Source of the DNA: Apostichopus japonicus
Lineage: Eukaryota; Echinodermata; Holothuroidea; Aspidochirotida; Stichopodidae
Assembly: GCF_037975245.1 (NCBI RefSeq)
Contig: NC_092572.1
Span: forward strand, 2,827,501 to 2,891,500
Direction: 5' to 3'
DNA: 64,000 bases
Shown here: positions 34,001 through 44,010 of the stretch, piece after piece
Layout of the letters: every line of letters begins with the position of its first letter
How positions within the stretch are numbered: the stretch's first letter is position 1
Made by a program: the position numbers and the translations under genes
The notes under the pieces: model-generated
Database searches by the model: none
The model's input: the letters and a program-made list of their open reading frames with translations, nothing else
Told to the model about the DNA's origin: nothing

Positions 34001-37000
34001 TATCAGGCGGGAGGTAGTAGTACTGAAGCGAACCGCGGGTGGTGGGGGAAATTACCAGATTTAGGGTCCTTCGCTTCGAACTCACAAGTTATAAATGTGG
34101 ATGCAAGAGTGTTCTTGCATTGAAACGACGGCTGACTATTTATTACAAACTCTAAAATGAAAATATACATATGAATAAATCATGATACATGATAATAAAA
34201 GTTGCTAAATGAACTTCTTAGACCTTACTGCATAACCTAATTAAATCTGTCCTATCTCGGGAAAAACCTATACTCAATACTACGTAACATTAATACAACT
34301 AAGAATGAATACCCGCAATACTGTACAAAATGTATAATGAACATAATGAAATAATCTGCACTTCGAAATAATACAATAAGTTTGTCAACAGGCGAGGACT
34401 TTTACCACCTCAATAATAGCCAGGGCAACCCATGCCAGCTGCTACCATTACAGGAATTTCCACATCTCCTCACTGACCACCAGATAGTCAAGATATGAGT
34501 GTCTCTGGGCAATTTATGACCCGAGAGCAATAAAATTAACAAAATACTAAGGGGTTTACGAGGCGAACCCCAGAGCTAGCCATAATCACAGCGTGTACAG
34601 AACTGAAAAACACACATGCAAAAGCTATGTGCACAAACTAACGCTACATACAGCCTATTACGTAACACAAAAATATGCATAGGGTGCAAACAACAAAATT
34701 TGACTTCACTACAGTACGTAGCCACAGCTAATCCAGTACTGATTATATTTGCTCAGGTTCTCCACAGGCCCCCAGAGTCAGGTAGACTGGCGCTGGCAAA
34801 GAACTTTGCTCTACAGCACACTGCAGTGGCCCACAGAAGATTCAAACATGCAGCCTTCAGATTGAGAACTAAGGGCTTTAACACTGTGCCTCCATATAAC
34901 ATTTTGTATATATTTATCCTATTTCAGAGACCGTCCACTAGTCATGGTATGACTTCAACCAGTAGTCCACCCAGTATCCTGTCGGCTCCTTCACCGAAGA
35001 GTGGTCTACTGACTGAGCACTTCAAGAAGAAGCAGCCTTCAACTAGTAGTCCACCTGTTGCTCTGCCCGCATCTTCACTGAGGAGTGGTCCATCGACTGG
35101 GCAGTTTAAGAAGAAGCTGCTCTCAAAGGAAAAAACACAGGTAAGTCCTTTGAATTTGAATGATCAGTGCATCCAAGCTGTCTACATTGGAGAATTCTTG
35201 GAGGACTCTACCCAGTCATAGGGAACATTTGGAGGTTAGAGTGTCCACTGCTGTTGTGCTCGCAGCTTCACACATGAGGAGTGGTTGATGCACTCTAGTA
35301 ATCCACAATTGCAAAAACTGATCATTTTGAAAAGTATAGTTAATTCCATTCCTCCAGGCATGGACCAAGCCGTCGGCCCTCATACAAACTGGTTTGCTTT
35401 AAATTTCTCCGAAATACTGAAAGTGAACAATTTTTTTTCAGTTGCAGAGACCAGCCTCTGGAGAAGCAGGAGCTCTACCTTTTTCTTCCCCCAAAGAGAG
35501 GACCCCATCAACGCAGCCCTCACAGAAGACAAGCCCTTCCTCGGGGACACCACGCCCAGAGGAAACCAAGGTAATTGAATTTCGACATAGGCATAACAGG
35601 CCATTATCCATATAACAGGTCATAGAGCTGTGAGAAACGTCAGCACAACCAGCACTGATTCATCTGCCGGACATCTTACTATGGACATTTCTCCTTAATG
35701 AACATGCAGCAATCCCAGCCATCCCGGAGTGGAGGGAAATTGATGGTATTTGAGAGGAATGTGTAAGTCAGCGAATTGCCCTGAAAGAGTATTCGGTCAG
35801 TTCCCTCAGTGACATTTTCAATATCCATCAGGGGATTTTGTCCTGTTGTCATATCAATGAATAATTGTAATAAAGTTAATTCTTGTCACATATTTCCTTT
35901 GCAGGTCAGCTACGAAGGGTGGCATAACTCGTGGGGTACTGGCGCCAACTGCATTCTTGAATCAGATATTCACTGGCTGAAGGAGGATCCGGAGAGAGGG
36001 CTCTTCAAGACCCTTAACTATAAAGACACCCATGGCCAGCTACGACAGAGGAAGGTGCTGAAGAGTGACCGCATGTGGTTCTATCCTCCGGAATGTCCAG
36101 GCATGGTTCTTACGGGTCCTCCCTCTGTCGGTTCCTTCTTCCGCAGCAGGTTATTCTTCTGGCGTCCCATCGGTGTTTGGCGCTACAGCCTGAAATGCCC
36201 CCGGGAGAACTGCCCTGCTCGGGATGATCATGATACCCACCTTTACCGCTGCGGCTATTCGAACACAGTCAGATACATATGTGATGTATCTGACTGGTAC
36301 TACATGCTGACAGAGGTGCTGGCATGCACAGCTTGCAGGAAAGCTTCTAAGGAATCTTCGGCTCAACACCTCGGCCGTTTCCTATCCTGGGACCCCTCTA
36401 TCATGGCTCAACTAACCCCAGCTCATCGGGGCCAGTTCCCGGCAATACTGACACGGATGTGAGTGATAAGGTTACTATTTTTCAAAGCTTTCCAACTTCA
36501 GGGGAGGATTCTGTGTGTACACTGGAAGCAAACATGGATGTGATTCCATTACCCGGATTACTTTCAATTTTGCATAATGTGTAATGGATTTTGTTGGCTT
36601 TGATTGATAATTGAGTTCCAAGAGTGCTGAATACCACATCACTGAATCAGTTGATCACACTGATCCCATGTCTATTTAATCACCCCACAGTGTCCTGCCT
36701 GTCACCGGGAGGCATCCTGGTCAATTAGCTTGAGAATGATCTCTAATATCTGAACATTTGTTTCCAGATGCCCAAGTGCAAGCTCAGAAGTGGGACCCTG
36801 ACAGCCTGGTTGCAGATGCGATTACCAGGCAATAAATGACAGACAAGTTCTGAAACTGTTCCTCGAAGATGTGCCTGCCCATCAGAAATTAATAAACCCC
36901 TCCTTTTCATTTATTGTTTCGCAGGCGTGGTGTCGACAAGAATGTTGTGTGGATGATGCTGGACCGGTCGCTTGGCAACACTATGGTCAGGATATGGAGG

Positions 37001-40000
37001 CAAGTCCAAGAAAGTCACTGTTACAAGTACCTCAACCGCGTGGACATGTACACAACGCTGCTGACCTCCCTCACAAAATCAGGCTCTATAGTTCGTAAGT
37101 GTTACTGTAATCAACTTGTCATAGCTACATTTTCTTCATTCGTCAGTGGATGAACTATAGACTTTTCTTACAGCAGAGCCTTCCCGGAGAAAGTAAGTAT
37201 TGGCTAATTTCTATTCATTTCAATGATTCCTGCAATTGAGCAATTTCCTAATATACTTTGGACAAAAATGTTCACATCCTTTCTATGTTATTTATTCTCA
37301 GATGCATTGGGCCACAAGTTCCAGCCACCGCCACCACGAAGGGAGCTCCCGAGTGCCAGACTACTAAGGAAGGCTTTCCTCCTCTCAGAGAGTGAGCACA
37401 TCGAGGACTACCGTGCCCAGATTATGTCAACATTCGGGAAGATTCTCAAGTTCGATTCCACCAAGAAGGTATGAGCTGCTTTCAACTTCAAAGGTTCCCC
37501 ATACCTAGTATCGAGTACTTGCAGCATGTTGAGGGGCGCCTCTCCTCTCGTTATGCCCACTCAAACTGGGTGCCCAGTTGTTGCTGGGTGGACTACCTGG
37601 AAACAATGCCAATGTACCCAATTAGGGGAGATTTGTCCCTGTTGATTTGGGCCTACCAAAGTTTGTAGTGGTTAGCTCAATTGGTTGAGTGCCTGCTTCC
37701 CATGAAGGAGGCTGGGATTCAAGTCGAGTCATACCACAAACTCCATATATGATATCTGTTGCTGTTTTGTTCGGTGCGCAACATAAGAGAATGGAACTAT
37801 AAAAACATGATTGGTATGCATTTCAATATTGTCCCTTCCCTGCATGGCATGAGCGTCAGCCCCGGCTGGGCCTCATCTGGGGTTTGATTACCTGTGTGTA
37901 AGTACTAAAATGTAAGAAAGTTACTCCCATTGTAGCATCATGGACCGGGATGTACCAGTGTCTTCGTGGAAATGTTTCCCTAATTCAACACACACTCATC
38001 ATGTGTCTTCATTTCTTTTTTTATTCACCGATATTTCATGACGGTCAAAAAATATTGCTGTACGTTTCCAGGGCATGTTACAAGACAAAATTCAATATTC
38101 TATCTTATTCACTTGCTTCATTGTTTTTCTTTCCAGATCTGCAAGAAACTCTCTGGTGCTGGGCGGGGAACTGCGGAGTGGTGCACGAATGTGGGGAATG
38201 AGCTGAGCCAGGTTTTGACCAGTGTCCTCACCTGCGAAGAGTCTCTGGAGAAGCTGCGACCGATGGCACAGGGTCTAGAGGATAGGTACTCCAAAGCTGG
38301 TGAAGCCCCCCCTCAGGTCATGTATGTTGATCGTGGATGCTGTCGAGTCCTTGGTGTCTCCTCCATCGAGCAACTCTTCAGCGAATGGTCAGAATCTGGA
38401 ATGGTCATTCGGTTGGACGCCTTTCACTGGATTTGCAGATTCGATGCTGCAGTGCGAACTGACCATCACCCAAAGTATCCCCTCTTCAAGTCTGCCTTAT
38501 CTGCCGCCCTCTTCGCGTACAACAAAGATGACATGTCTCTGCTCGTCAAGTCCACCCGTGCTGGATCATCCACCTATGCTAATCTGACTGATGAACAGAT
38601 AATCGCCAAGTTCATCTCCAGGGAAGACCTCAAGCACTTCGTACGTCGTGTCACAGTTGGTGCCCACGAAACCTTCACGCGAGTACAGAATGCCCTTGAG
38701 GTCTTGAAGGGTCGAGCTGGCAAGGATGGGATGGGGATTGCCCTCTTCAAGGATGACACTAGCGTGGACCAGGTCTGGGCGAACCAGCAGAAGCACCTGG
38801 AATGTTTGCAGGATCCACCAGGAATGGACATGTATACTGTCACCAAGCATGTCACACGCAACGGTATCTCCCTGCCCTACTACCGTACAGTTCGGGGCAG
38901 CAACAGCTTAGAGGGCTTCCACAGGTTTCTCCCCAGCATGATTCCAGGTCCTCACTGTGCTGCTGTGCCATTCCAGGTGTATCTGCTGGCTGGCATTGCC
39001 CGGTGGAATTCTGACCGCGAGTCCGATGCTGTCAAGGGACAGAAGGGGAGGAAGCATCGCACCTTTCAATCGCCACTCATCCATCGACTGAATAAGCGCT
39101 GCGAGAAGCTCTTCGACCAAGTTCAGGAGGTCAACTTCCGTGCACCCATGCCAGTTGGGGATGAGCTTCTGGGGCTGGAGTACCTCTTCAGTCAATCCAG
39201 CTCCTCGTTTAATGTGGATGGCCACTACACTGAGGCCAGAGAGGTGCTCCAAGATGGGGACGACAATGATGAGGTGACTGATGTTGTGGAAGAATTGGAC
39301 GAAGACTTTGGGTACAAGTCCGATGCAGAGGAGACTCTTCCCTTGATAGCTGGCATCACTCTCACCGAGGAAACCGTGTCTACAGAGCGGGACCCATGTA
39401 TGGAGGATGTATGTGGGCCCAACCATCTTCCTGGGTTCCAGCATGTGGAGGAGCTGAGCAGAGTCCTGGTGGACATCGGGCTAGAGGAAGGGAGGTTGTC
39501 ACTCAACGGAGACCAACGCCAGCGTGTACTCGATGCCTGGAACAAGTTGGAAATCCACGACCGACAGATTGAGACCTTTGACAGCCTTTACTCATCACGG
39601 TGGGGAAACACCCTCTTTGGTCGCACAAAAGGTGACCCTCCCGACTCGACTTTGGTGCAGAAGCTAAAGTTTGGGAAGCGATTTGCCCCTGCTAATCTGA
39701 TCGATTCCAGGAAGAATCGATTGATGTACCTCGTTGTGAAGCAGCTCTGGCTCCAACCCACCTCAAGTTCACAGACCGGGATCTCTCCTCGCAAGAGGTA
39801 CATCACTCAAGTGTATCAGAGGTTGGTACAGCGCATCACAGTGGAAGACCCTGTCCTCTGCAAGGTTGGCATCCCACTGATGAAAATCAACACCAAGTCT
39901 GTAGCTGAATTCATCATACGACAAGAGGCTCTGTCGGGGCACAACGTGACTGACCAGGGGCTGTCAATTCTCCGGAAGCCTGGCAGCATTTCCTCAGCAA

Positions 40001-40641
40001 GCCTGCATCCTGCACCAGAGCTACCAGAGGTGCGACCCCAGACCTCTAGGCCGCAGACCGATTATCCAGACATAGCCAACCTCGCTGGTACTCGTGTTCT
40101 GAAGGTGCGGCGGGATCTCTTCGATGTAGCTCCTGAACCAACATGTTCTGCTTCTCAGATGCCTGCTTCCACGCCAACTACACTAAGTACAACTCCGACA
40201 TCTCAACCGACGCCGTCCTCGTCTGCGACATCTCTACCAGCATCTTCATCATACACTCTGCTGCCATCTCCCACAGCACCTGTTTTGTTCTCAGTGTCTA
40301 TGCCAGGGACCAGTGGAACTATGTACTCGCCATCAACATCCCAGCATTCCTTGGCGCGATCCACTGTGTACAGGAGGAGAAAATTGGCTTCGGAGGGGTC
40401 TGGATCCGTCAAGAAAAGTAAAATGACGCCCTATCGTTGTAAGCTGTGTGGGGGATCAACCCAGGGACATAACAAGTACAAAAAGAAGACGTATTGCCAG
40501 CAGTCTAACAAGTCCACTTCACTCCCGGGCCAGATTTTCCTAGATTTCGAGGACTTTAAGGCAAAGGTTGACCAGCTTCATCCCATTTCTGCTAATCCCG
40601 GCTCAAACAAAGCTAATGCTCAAGGAACCACTCTTCAGTAG
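28037..40641 (+). CDS. 14-exon DUF6729-type protein with MULE-like transposase fold (1680 aa)
   Basis: Exons: 28037-28055, 28927-29103, 29976-30152, 31024-31227, 31805-31940, 32565-32940, 33248-33370, 33881-33973, 34928-35140, 35442-35570, 35905-36458, 36925-37094, 37302-37468, 38137-40641. All borders are GT-AG and every phase joins, giving 1681 codons with the stop. Domain order: repeated N-terminus; a conserved FGKYNGRTFKWLVQNDVGY block; a helical region; a Ser/Pro linker; the DUF6729-like region (WFYPPECPG, FFWRPIGVWRYSLKCP); then the second half. There, FDSTKK (D842), VMYVDRGCCR (D911), DAFHW and NSLEGFHRF (E1105) fit the D-D-E order of MULE-type RNase H folds. A cysteine cluster (YRCKLCGG...YC) ends it. 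Family identity is from memory; the fold is inference. The function is not known. It could be a domesticated transposase or the gene of an undescribed spliced transposon. Confidence 0.82.
28927..29103 (+). CDS. Exon 2a (first repeat copy, 59 aa)
   Basis: Acceptor TTTTCAG|CTGGG. It begins in the AGRSPPAQNPK text, runs through the unit junction (HDRSIDQAAG) and ends with the same TCAAAAG|GTAATT donor as exon 1. Length 177, phase 1 on both sides, so skipping or including it keeps the frame. Confidence 0.6.
29976..30152 (+). CDS. Exon 2b (second repeat copy, 59 aa)
   Basis: Identical to exon 2a, with the same acceptor and donor. Inclusion of both adds two identical 59-residue repeats near the N-terminus. 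Confidence 0.6.
31024..31227 (+). CDS. Exon 3
   Basis: Starts with the same AGRSPPAQNPK text, then leaves the repeat with SIAQDRQRC and continues LPPQAIHDLLIRNKDTALDE to GAAG|GTGAGT. This is probably the ancestral form of the duplicated exon. Confidence 0.75.
31805..31940 (+). CDS. Exon 4
   Basis: Acceptor ACTTATAG; encodes AKRRCHPYTKAPTEEQYLG and FGKYNGRTFKWLVQNDVGY, a block I recognise from this family in fish and invertebrates. Donor AAATA|GTAAGT, phase 2. Confidence 0.85.
32565..32940 (+). CDS. Exon 5
   Basis: Acceptor TTTTTTTGCAG. Encodes YLVDAHVKESR onward, with WLYGYSPFKPFFFKEMW and a helical stretch ending RFRKYILDKIKE. Donor GAG|GTACGC, phase 0. Confidence 0.85.
33248..33370 (+). 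CDS. Exon 6 (linker)
   Basis: 41 codons, phase 0 both sides, Pro/Lys/Gln-rich (TEASSAAGNVPPLPERS). Acceptor CTTCCAG, donor ACAG|GTAATG. Confidence 0.7.
33881..33973 (+). CDS. Exon 7 (linker, KKQPS module)
   Basis: 31 codons, phase 0 both sides. Contains LLAPLRPTGQFQKKQPS, a module repeated in exon 8. Acceptor ATTCCAG, donor AAAG|GTATTC. Confidence 0.65.
34928..35140 (+). CDS. Exon 8 (linker, two KKKQPS-like modules)
   Basis: 71 codons, phase 0 both sides. Two further module copies: ILSAPSPKSGLLTEHFKKK and ALPASSLRSGPSTGQFKKK. Acceptor ATTTCAG, donor ACAG|GTAAGT. Confidence 0.7.
35442..35570 (+). CDS. Exon 9 (linker)
   Basis: 43 codons, phase 0 both sides, Ser/Pro/Thr-rich. The acceptor may be TTTTCAG at 35441 or TTGCAG at 35447; both keep the frame. 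Donor CAAG|GTAATT. Confidence 0.65.
35905..36458 (+). CDS. Exon 10 (DUF6729-like region)
   Basis: Starts VSYEGWHNSWGTG, contains DRMWFYPPECPG, FFRSRLFFWRPIGVWRYSL, CPRENCPARD and ACTACRKAS, i.e. tryptophan-rich text with paired cysteines that could bind zinc. Donor CGGAT|GTGAGT, phase 2; the next codon is completed by G from exon 11. Confidence 0.85.
36925..37094 (+). CDS. Exon 11
   Basis: Encodes RGVDKNVVWMMLDRSLGNTM and WRQVQESHCYKYL, family-typical text. Acceptor TTTCGCAG, donor AGTTC|GTAAGT, phase 1. Confidence 0.85.
37302..37468 (+). CDS. Exon 12 (first catalytic-like Asp)
   Basis: Encodes FQPPPPRRELPSARLLRKAFL, a helix, and ILKFDSTKK; the D is the candidate first acidic residue. Acceptor TTCTCAG, donor GAAG|GTATGA, phase 0. 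Confidence 0.85.
37668..37735 (+). repeat. tRNA-derived SINE-like sequence in an intron
   Basis: TAGCTCAATTGG fits a pol III A box and GGGATTCAAGTC a B box, with a CCTGC-TTCCCAT-GAAGG anticodon-like arm between (tRNA-Gly CCC-like). The cloverleaf is imperfect, so a SINE head or tRNA pseudogene is more likely than a working tRNA. Confidence 0.5.
38137..40641 (+). CDS. Exon 13/14, terminal (834 aa, catalytic-like core and tail)
   Basis: Acceptor TTTCTTTCCAG at 38136; the open frame reaches 33 codons further upstream, but that text is intronic. It holds the candidate second D and E, DDNDEVTDVVEELDEDFG (acidic), a Ser/Thr/Pro-rich stretch of about 100 residues (around 40140-40380), a basic patch and the C-terminal cysteines. 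TAG at 40639-40641. Confidence 0.9.
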   Translation: MCKKLSGAGRGTAEWCTNVGNELSQVLTSVLTCEESLEKLRPMAQGLEDRYSKAGEAPPQVMYVDRGCCRVLGVSSIEQLFSEWSESGMVIRLDAFHWICRFDAAVRTDHHPKYPLFKSALSAALFAYNKDDMSLLVKSTRAGSSTYANLTDEQIIAKFISREDLKHFVRRVTVGAHETFTRVQNALEVLKGRAGKDGMGIALFKDDTSVDQVWANQQKHLECLQDPPGMDMYTVTKHVTRNGISLPYYRTVRGSNSLEGFHRFLPSMIPGPHCAAVPFQVYLLAGIARWNSDRESDAVKGQKGRKHRTFQSPLIHRLNKRCEKLFDQVQEVNFRAPMPVGDELLGLEYLFSQSSSSFNVDGHYTEAREVLQDGDDNDEVTDVVEELDEDFGYKSDAEETLPLIAGITLTEETVSTERDPCMEDVCGPNHLPGFQHVEELSRVLVDIGLEEGRLSLNGDQRQRVLDAWNKLEIHDRQIETFDSLYSSRWGNTLFGRTKGDPPDSTLVQKLKFGKRFAPANLIDSRKNRLMYLVVKQLWLQPTSSSQTGISPRKRYITQVYQRLVQRITVEDPVLCKVGIPLMKINTKSVAEFIIRQEALSGHNVTDQGLSILRKPGSISSASLHPAPELPEVRPQTSRPQTDYPDIANLAGTRVLKVRRDLFDVAPEPTCSASQMPASTPTTLSTTPTSQPTPSSSATSLPASSSYTLLPSPTAPVLFSVSMPGTSGTMYSPSTSQHSLARSTVYRRRKLASEGSGSVKKSKMTPYRCKLCGGSTQGHNKYKKKTYCQQSNKSTSLPGQIFLDFEDFKAKVDQLHPISANPGSNKANAQGTTLQ

Positions 40642-40898
40642 GGGCTGAGGTCTCGACCAGTAGTAGATAAGATTCTATGACACTACAAACAGATCACGTC
40701 TACAAGGTGGGAAAGTGTTCCCTGTTCGTTGCATATTGGGTTAGGTAGTGAATGACCTAGACAGATACTGATAATAATGTATATAGGCTTATATAACGCT
40801 CATATGTAGCTTAAGGCTGGGTATGCACTCCTACAATCTCCGAGAGTATATATGCCTGCCATAGAAGGTGGGCCCGTCTTGGGATGGGAAGTCTCAAC

Positions 40899-40904
40899 AA
40901 TAAA
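40899..40904 (+). terminator. Possible polyadenylation signal
   Basis: AATAAA 258 bases after the stop codon of the large gene. It is the first one downstream that I found; its use is not shown. Confidence 0.45.
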
Positions 40905-41419
40905 ATTGACTGTCTGGAGGCCTGATCTAGATAAAATTGGGCAGAGTTGTGAGAATTGTAATATCAGTACCCCCTACAGTTCCCAGTCAACTTGTGCAAG
41001 TGTAATGTGTATTCTCGATGGGCTCGATTTGTTTTGGTTTAGATCAGGTTTTACGGCTTAGTGATGCTAAATGAAATTTTAATTTTTTTAATCAGCTGGC
41101 CTTTAGGGAAGAGAATAGTGAATATAGCAGAACGTTTGCATAGTGGATCACAGCCACATTGAGAAACATGGTGTTGCATACACTAGTAGGAATGCTAATC
41201 TTGAAATGTGCAATACTTCAGTGATGGCTATTTTTCAGAGTCATATATTCAGCCAACGTTTCCTTGGGAGGTATTTGTGTAGGGGAGGGGAGGGGGGGTC
41301 CTGGCTTGAGCTAATGACTATTCATCTGAGATAGGGCAGTTTTGTATTGCTATACAGTTATTGTCATCACAACTGTGCATTTATACGTTTTTACACTTCT
41401 ACGAATATCACAGCAGTCT

Positions 41420-43170
41420 TGAACCTATGGAGAAATAAGCCATCGGGAAGTAATATCGCTTCACCAATTCTTGTCATTGCAGCTCTTCCACTTTGTACAG
41501 TTTGGCCATGCTACAATTACCTTGAATCCAGGGTAGACTTTCATCTGCAGTGGGTCCCATTGGGTCATGAGGAAGTTGGTCGTGCTGTACAAACTCTTGC
41601 AAGTTTGTTTCCTCAAATCACTTACGGGTTTCAATAGGCCATCAGGAAGTTGTATTGCTTTACCAATTCTTGTCATTGCAACTCCTCCATTCTTTACATT
41701 TTTTACCTATGATACATTTGGTCATTTTTATGCTACAAATACCTTGATTGCTGATTTCAAGATTCGTAACTGTTTATACCCCACTCACAGTCTCCCCAGT
41801 GCATATGCAGGTTCTAATAGGTCAACAGGGAGTTGTATTGCTTTACCAATTCTTGTCATTGCAACTCCTCCATTCTTTACATTTTTAACCTATGATACAT
41901 TTGGTCATTTTTATGCTACAAATACCTTGATTGCTGATTTCAAGAGTCTTAACTGTTTATACCCCACTCACAGTCTCCCCAGTGCATATGCAGGTTCTAA
42001 TAGGTCAACAGGGAGTTGTATTGCTTTACCAATTCTTGTCATTGCAACTCCTCCATTCTTTACATTTTTAACCTATGATACATTTGGTCATTTTTATGCT
42101 ACAAATGCCTTGAATCCAAGACGACTCATCTACGGATAGTCCCAGAAGGTCATCAGGATGTTGGAAGTGCTGTACCAACTCTTGCCATTAAAGCTGTGTT
42201 TTTATAAAGTTTTATAAAGTTTTTATATTATGAGTACATTTTTATACTTATCCTTGTCAGCTTCTCCAGCTGATTTCAAGAGTCTTGACTGTTTATACCC
42301 CACTCACAGTCTCCCCAGTGCATATACAGGTTCTAATAGGTCAACAGGGAGTTATATTGCTTCACCAATTCTTGTCATTGCAACTCCTCCATTCTTTACA
42401 TTTTTAACCTAATATACATTTTGTCATTTTTATGCTACAAATACCTTGAATCAAAGGCGACTCATCTACCGATAGTCCCAGAAGGTCACCAGGAAGTTGG
42501 AAGTACTGTACCAACTCTTGCCATTAAAGCTGTTGTTTTTATAAAGTTTTTATATTATGAGTACATTTTTATACTTATCCTTGTCAGCTTCTCCAGCTAA
42601 TTTTGAGTGTCTTGACTGTTTATACCCCACTCACAGTCTCCCCAGTGCATATGTACAGGTTCTAATAGGCCATCAGGAAGTTGTATTGCTTTACCAATTC
42701 TTGTCATTGCAACTCCTCCATTTTGTACATTTCCATCATAATATCCATTTTATTACAAGGGCTCAACCACCTGTTGAAAGTTGGGGAGGGGGGTCAAACA
42801 GACCACTTCATAAAAGTTGGGGGTCCAATGGGAGGGGTCACAAAACAGGCACACACTAACAGTATGGAGACTTCCAAAAAGTTGGGGGTTCACAAGAAAG
42901 TTGGGGGGGGGGTCATGACATTCCCCAGTGATTGTGCCCTTGTTTTATTACTTTTTATGCTACACATGCCTTGATCCCCAAGCGCATCCAAAGTGATCCG
43001 GATGTTACAAGTGCCATTCAACTCTTGCCATTCCAGTTGTTGCTTTTTATAAACAAAGTATGTTTTATACTCATCCTTGTCAATTGTCCAGCTGACTTCA
43101 AGAGTCTTTACTAATACGGGTTCCTGTATTTAATCTGGGAGTTGTATTGCTTTATTGTCAATACAGCTCT
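41420..43170 (+). repeat. Satellite array with 183-bp and about 330-bp units
   Basis: TTTACCAATTCTTGTCATTG recurs at about 41660, 41843, 42026, 42362 and 42690, preceded by GGTCAACAGGG or GGCCATCAGG. Intervals are 183, 183, 336 and 329, so two unit sizes occur. More diverged copies extend to about 43170. The 183-bp units are 61 codons and stay open, giving a repetitive 190-aa frame (41567-42139) without a recognisable domain. Probably satellite DNA, possibly in the 3' UTR. Confidence 0.85.
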
Positions 43171-43785
43171 TCCGTCCATTTTGTACATTTTTAAACATAA
43201 TATTTATAGGCTATACTTAGCCTTTTCTGCTGCCCAGCTGATTTAGGTCTCGACTGATCATTGATTGCCTAGTGGTATTCTCCTTGTTGTATTCATTGCA
43301 ATTCACACATAGTATTCCAGTTCACATGATCAAATAAAACAAATGTGATCACCAAGTTTGTTATCTTGATTCTTTCATTTGATCTCAGGTGAATTGTATG
43401 CTTCTTGTATGTGTGTGTCGCTGTGTGTGCTCTGTAAGTATGTGAGTGGTCATACCATTGTGAAGAACCAGGAGCCATTTGTCATGATGCTGTGATTGGG
43501 AATTAGCGCCATTCATCCAATTGTGTGAACAAGTACAGTACAGTGATAGCATTTGCCTGCCAACTGTGCTGGAATGCTAATATTGCACAATACTTTCACA
43601 TAATTGTTTCATCACTATGGCTATGATGCTGTTCAAATGTCATCCAAGGTCATAACATGTCAAGACATGGAAGCAGATGGATAAAATTTACCACTTGAAT
43701 GATTTTGTGATGGATAGCCTGAGGAACATTGAGTACCATTTTTACCTTTGACCTTAATTGCCCATTGACCCCGACAATAAACCTG

Positions 43786-43789
<4 letters not shown>

Positions 43790-43843
<54 letters not shown>

Positions 43844-43954
43844 TCATATATATATTATATATATATATATTATATATATATATATTATATAGATATATAT
43901 ATTCATATATATATAGATATATATATTCAAATATATATAGATATATATATATTC

Positions 43955-43989
<35 letters not shown>

Positions 43990-44010
43990 ATATACGTACA
44001 CACATACATA
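43790..44010. repeat. (TA)n microsatellite passing into (ACAT)n
   Basis: Long TA array with regular ATTCATATA interruptions, then CACATACATACATG. Confidence 0.95.

Noticed and set aside
36768-36830. Alternative exon after TTTCCAG with ATGCCCAAGTGCAAGC
   Set aside because: It stops quickly, and joining 36458 to 36925 reconstructs the expected reading frame.
37172-37190. Possible micro-exon between CTTACAG and GTAAGT
   Set aside because: 19 bases; including it destroys the phase of the next exon, whereas direct joining 37094 to 37302 keeps family-typical text.
37668-37735. Functional tRNA gene
   Set aside because: Acceptor stem does not pair and the B box is off consensus; more likely a SINE head.
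38038-38136. First 33 codons of the long open frame in the last exon
   Set aside because: They precede a strong acceptor at 38136, contain typical intron text, and the upstream exon joins in phase at 38137.
41567-42139. 190-aa repetitive protein
   Set aside because: It is the translation of three satellite units; no start context, no domain, and adjacent units break it.
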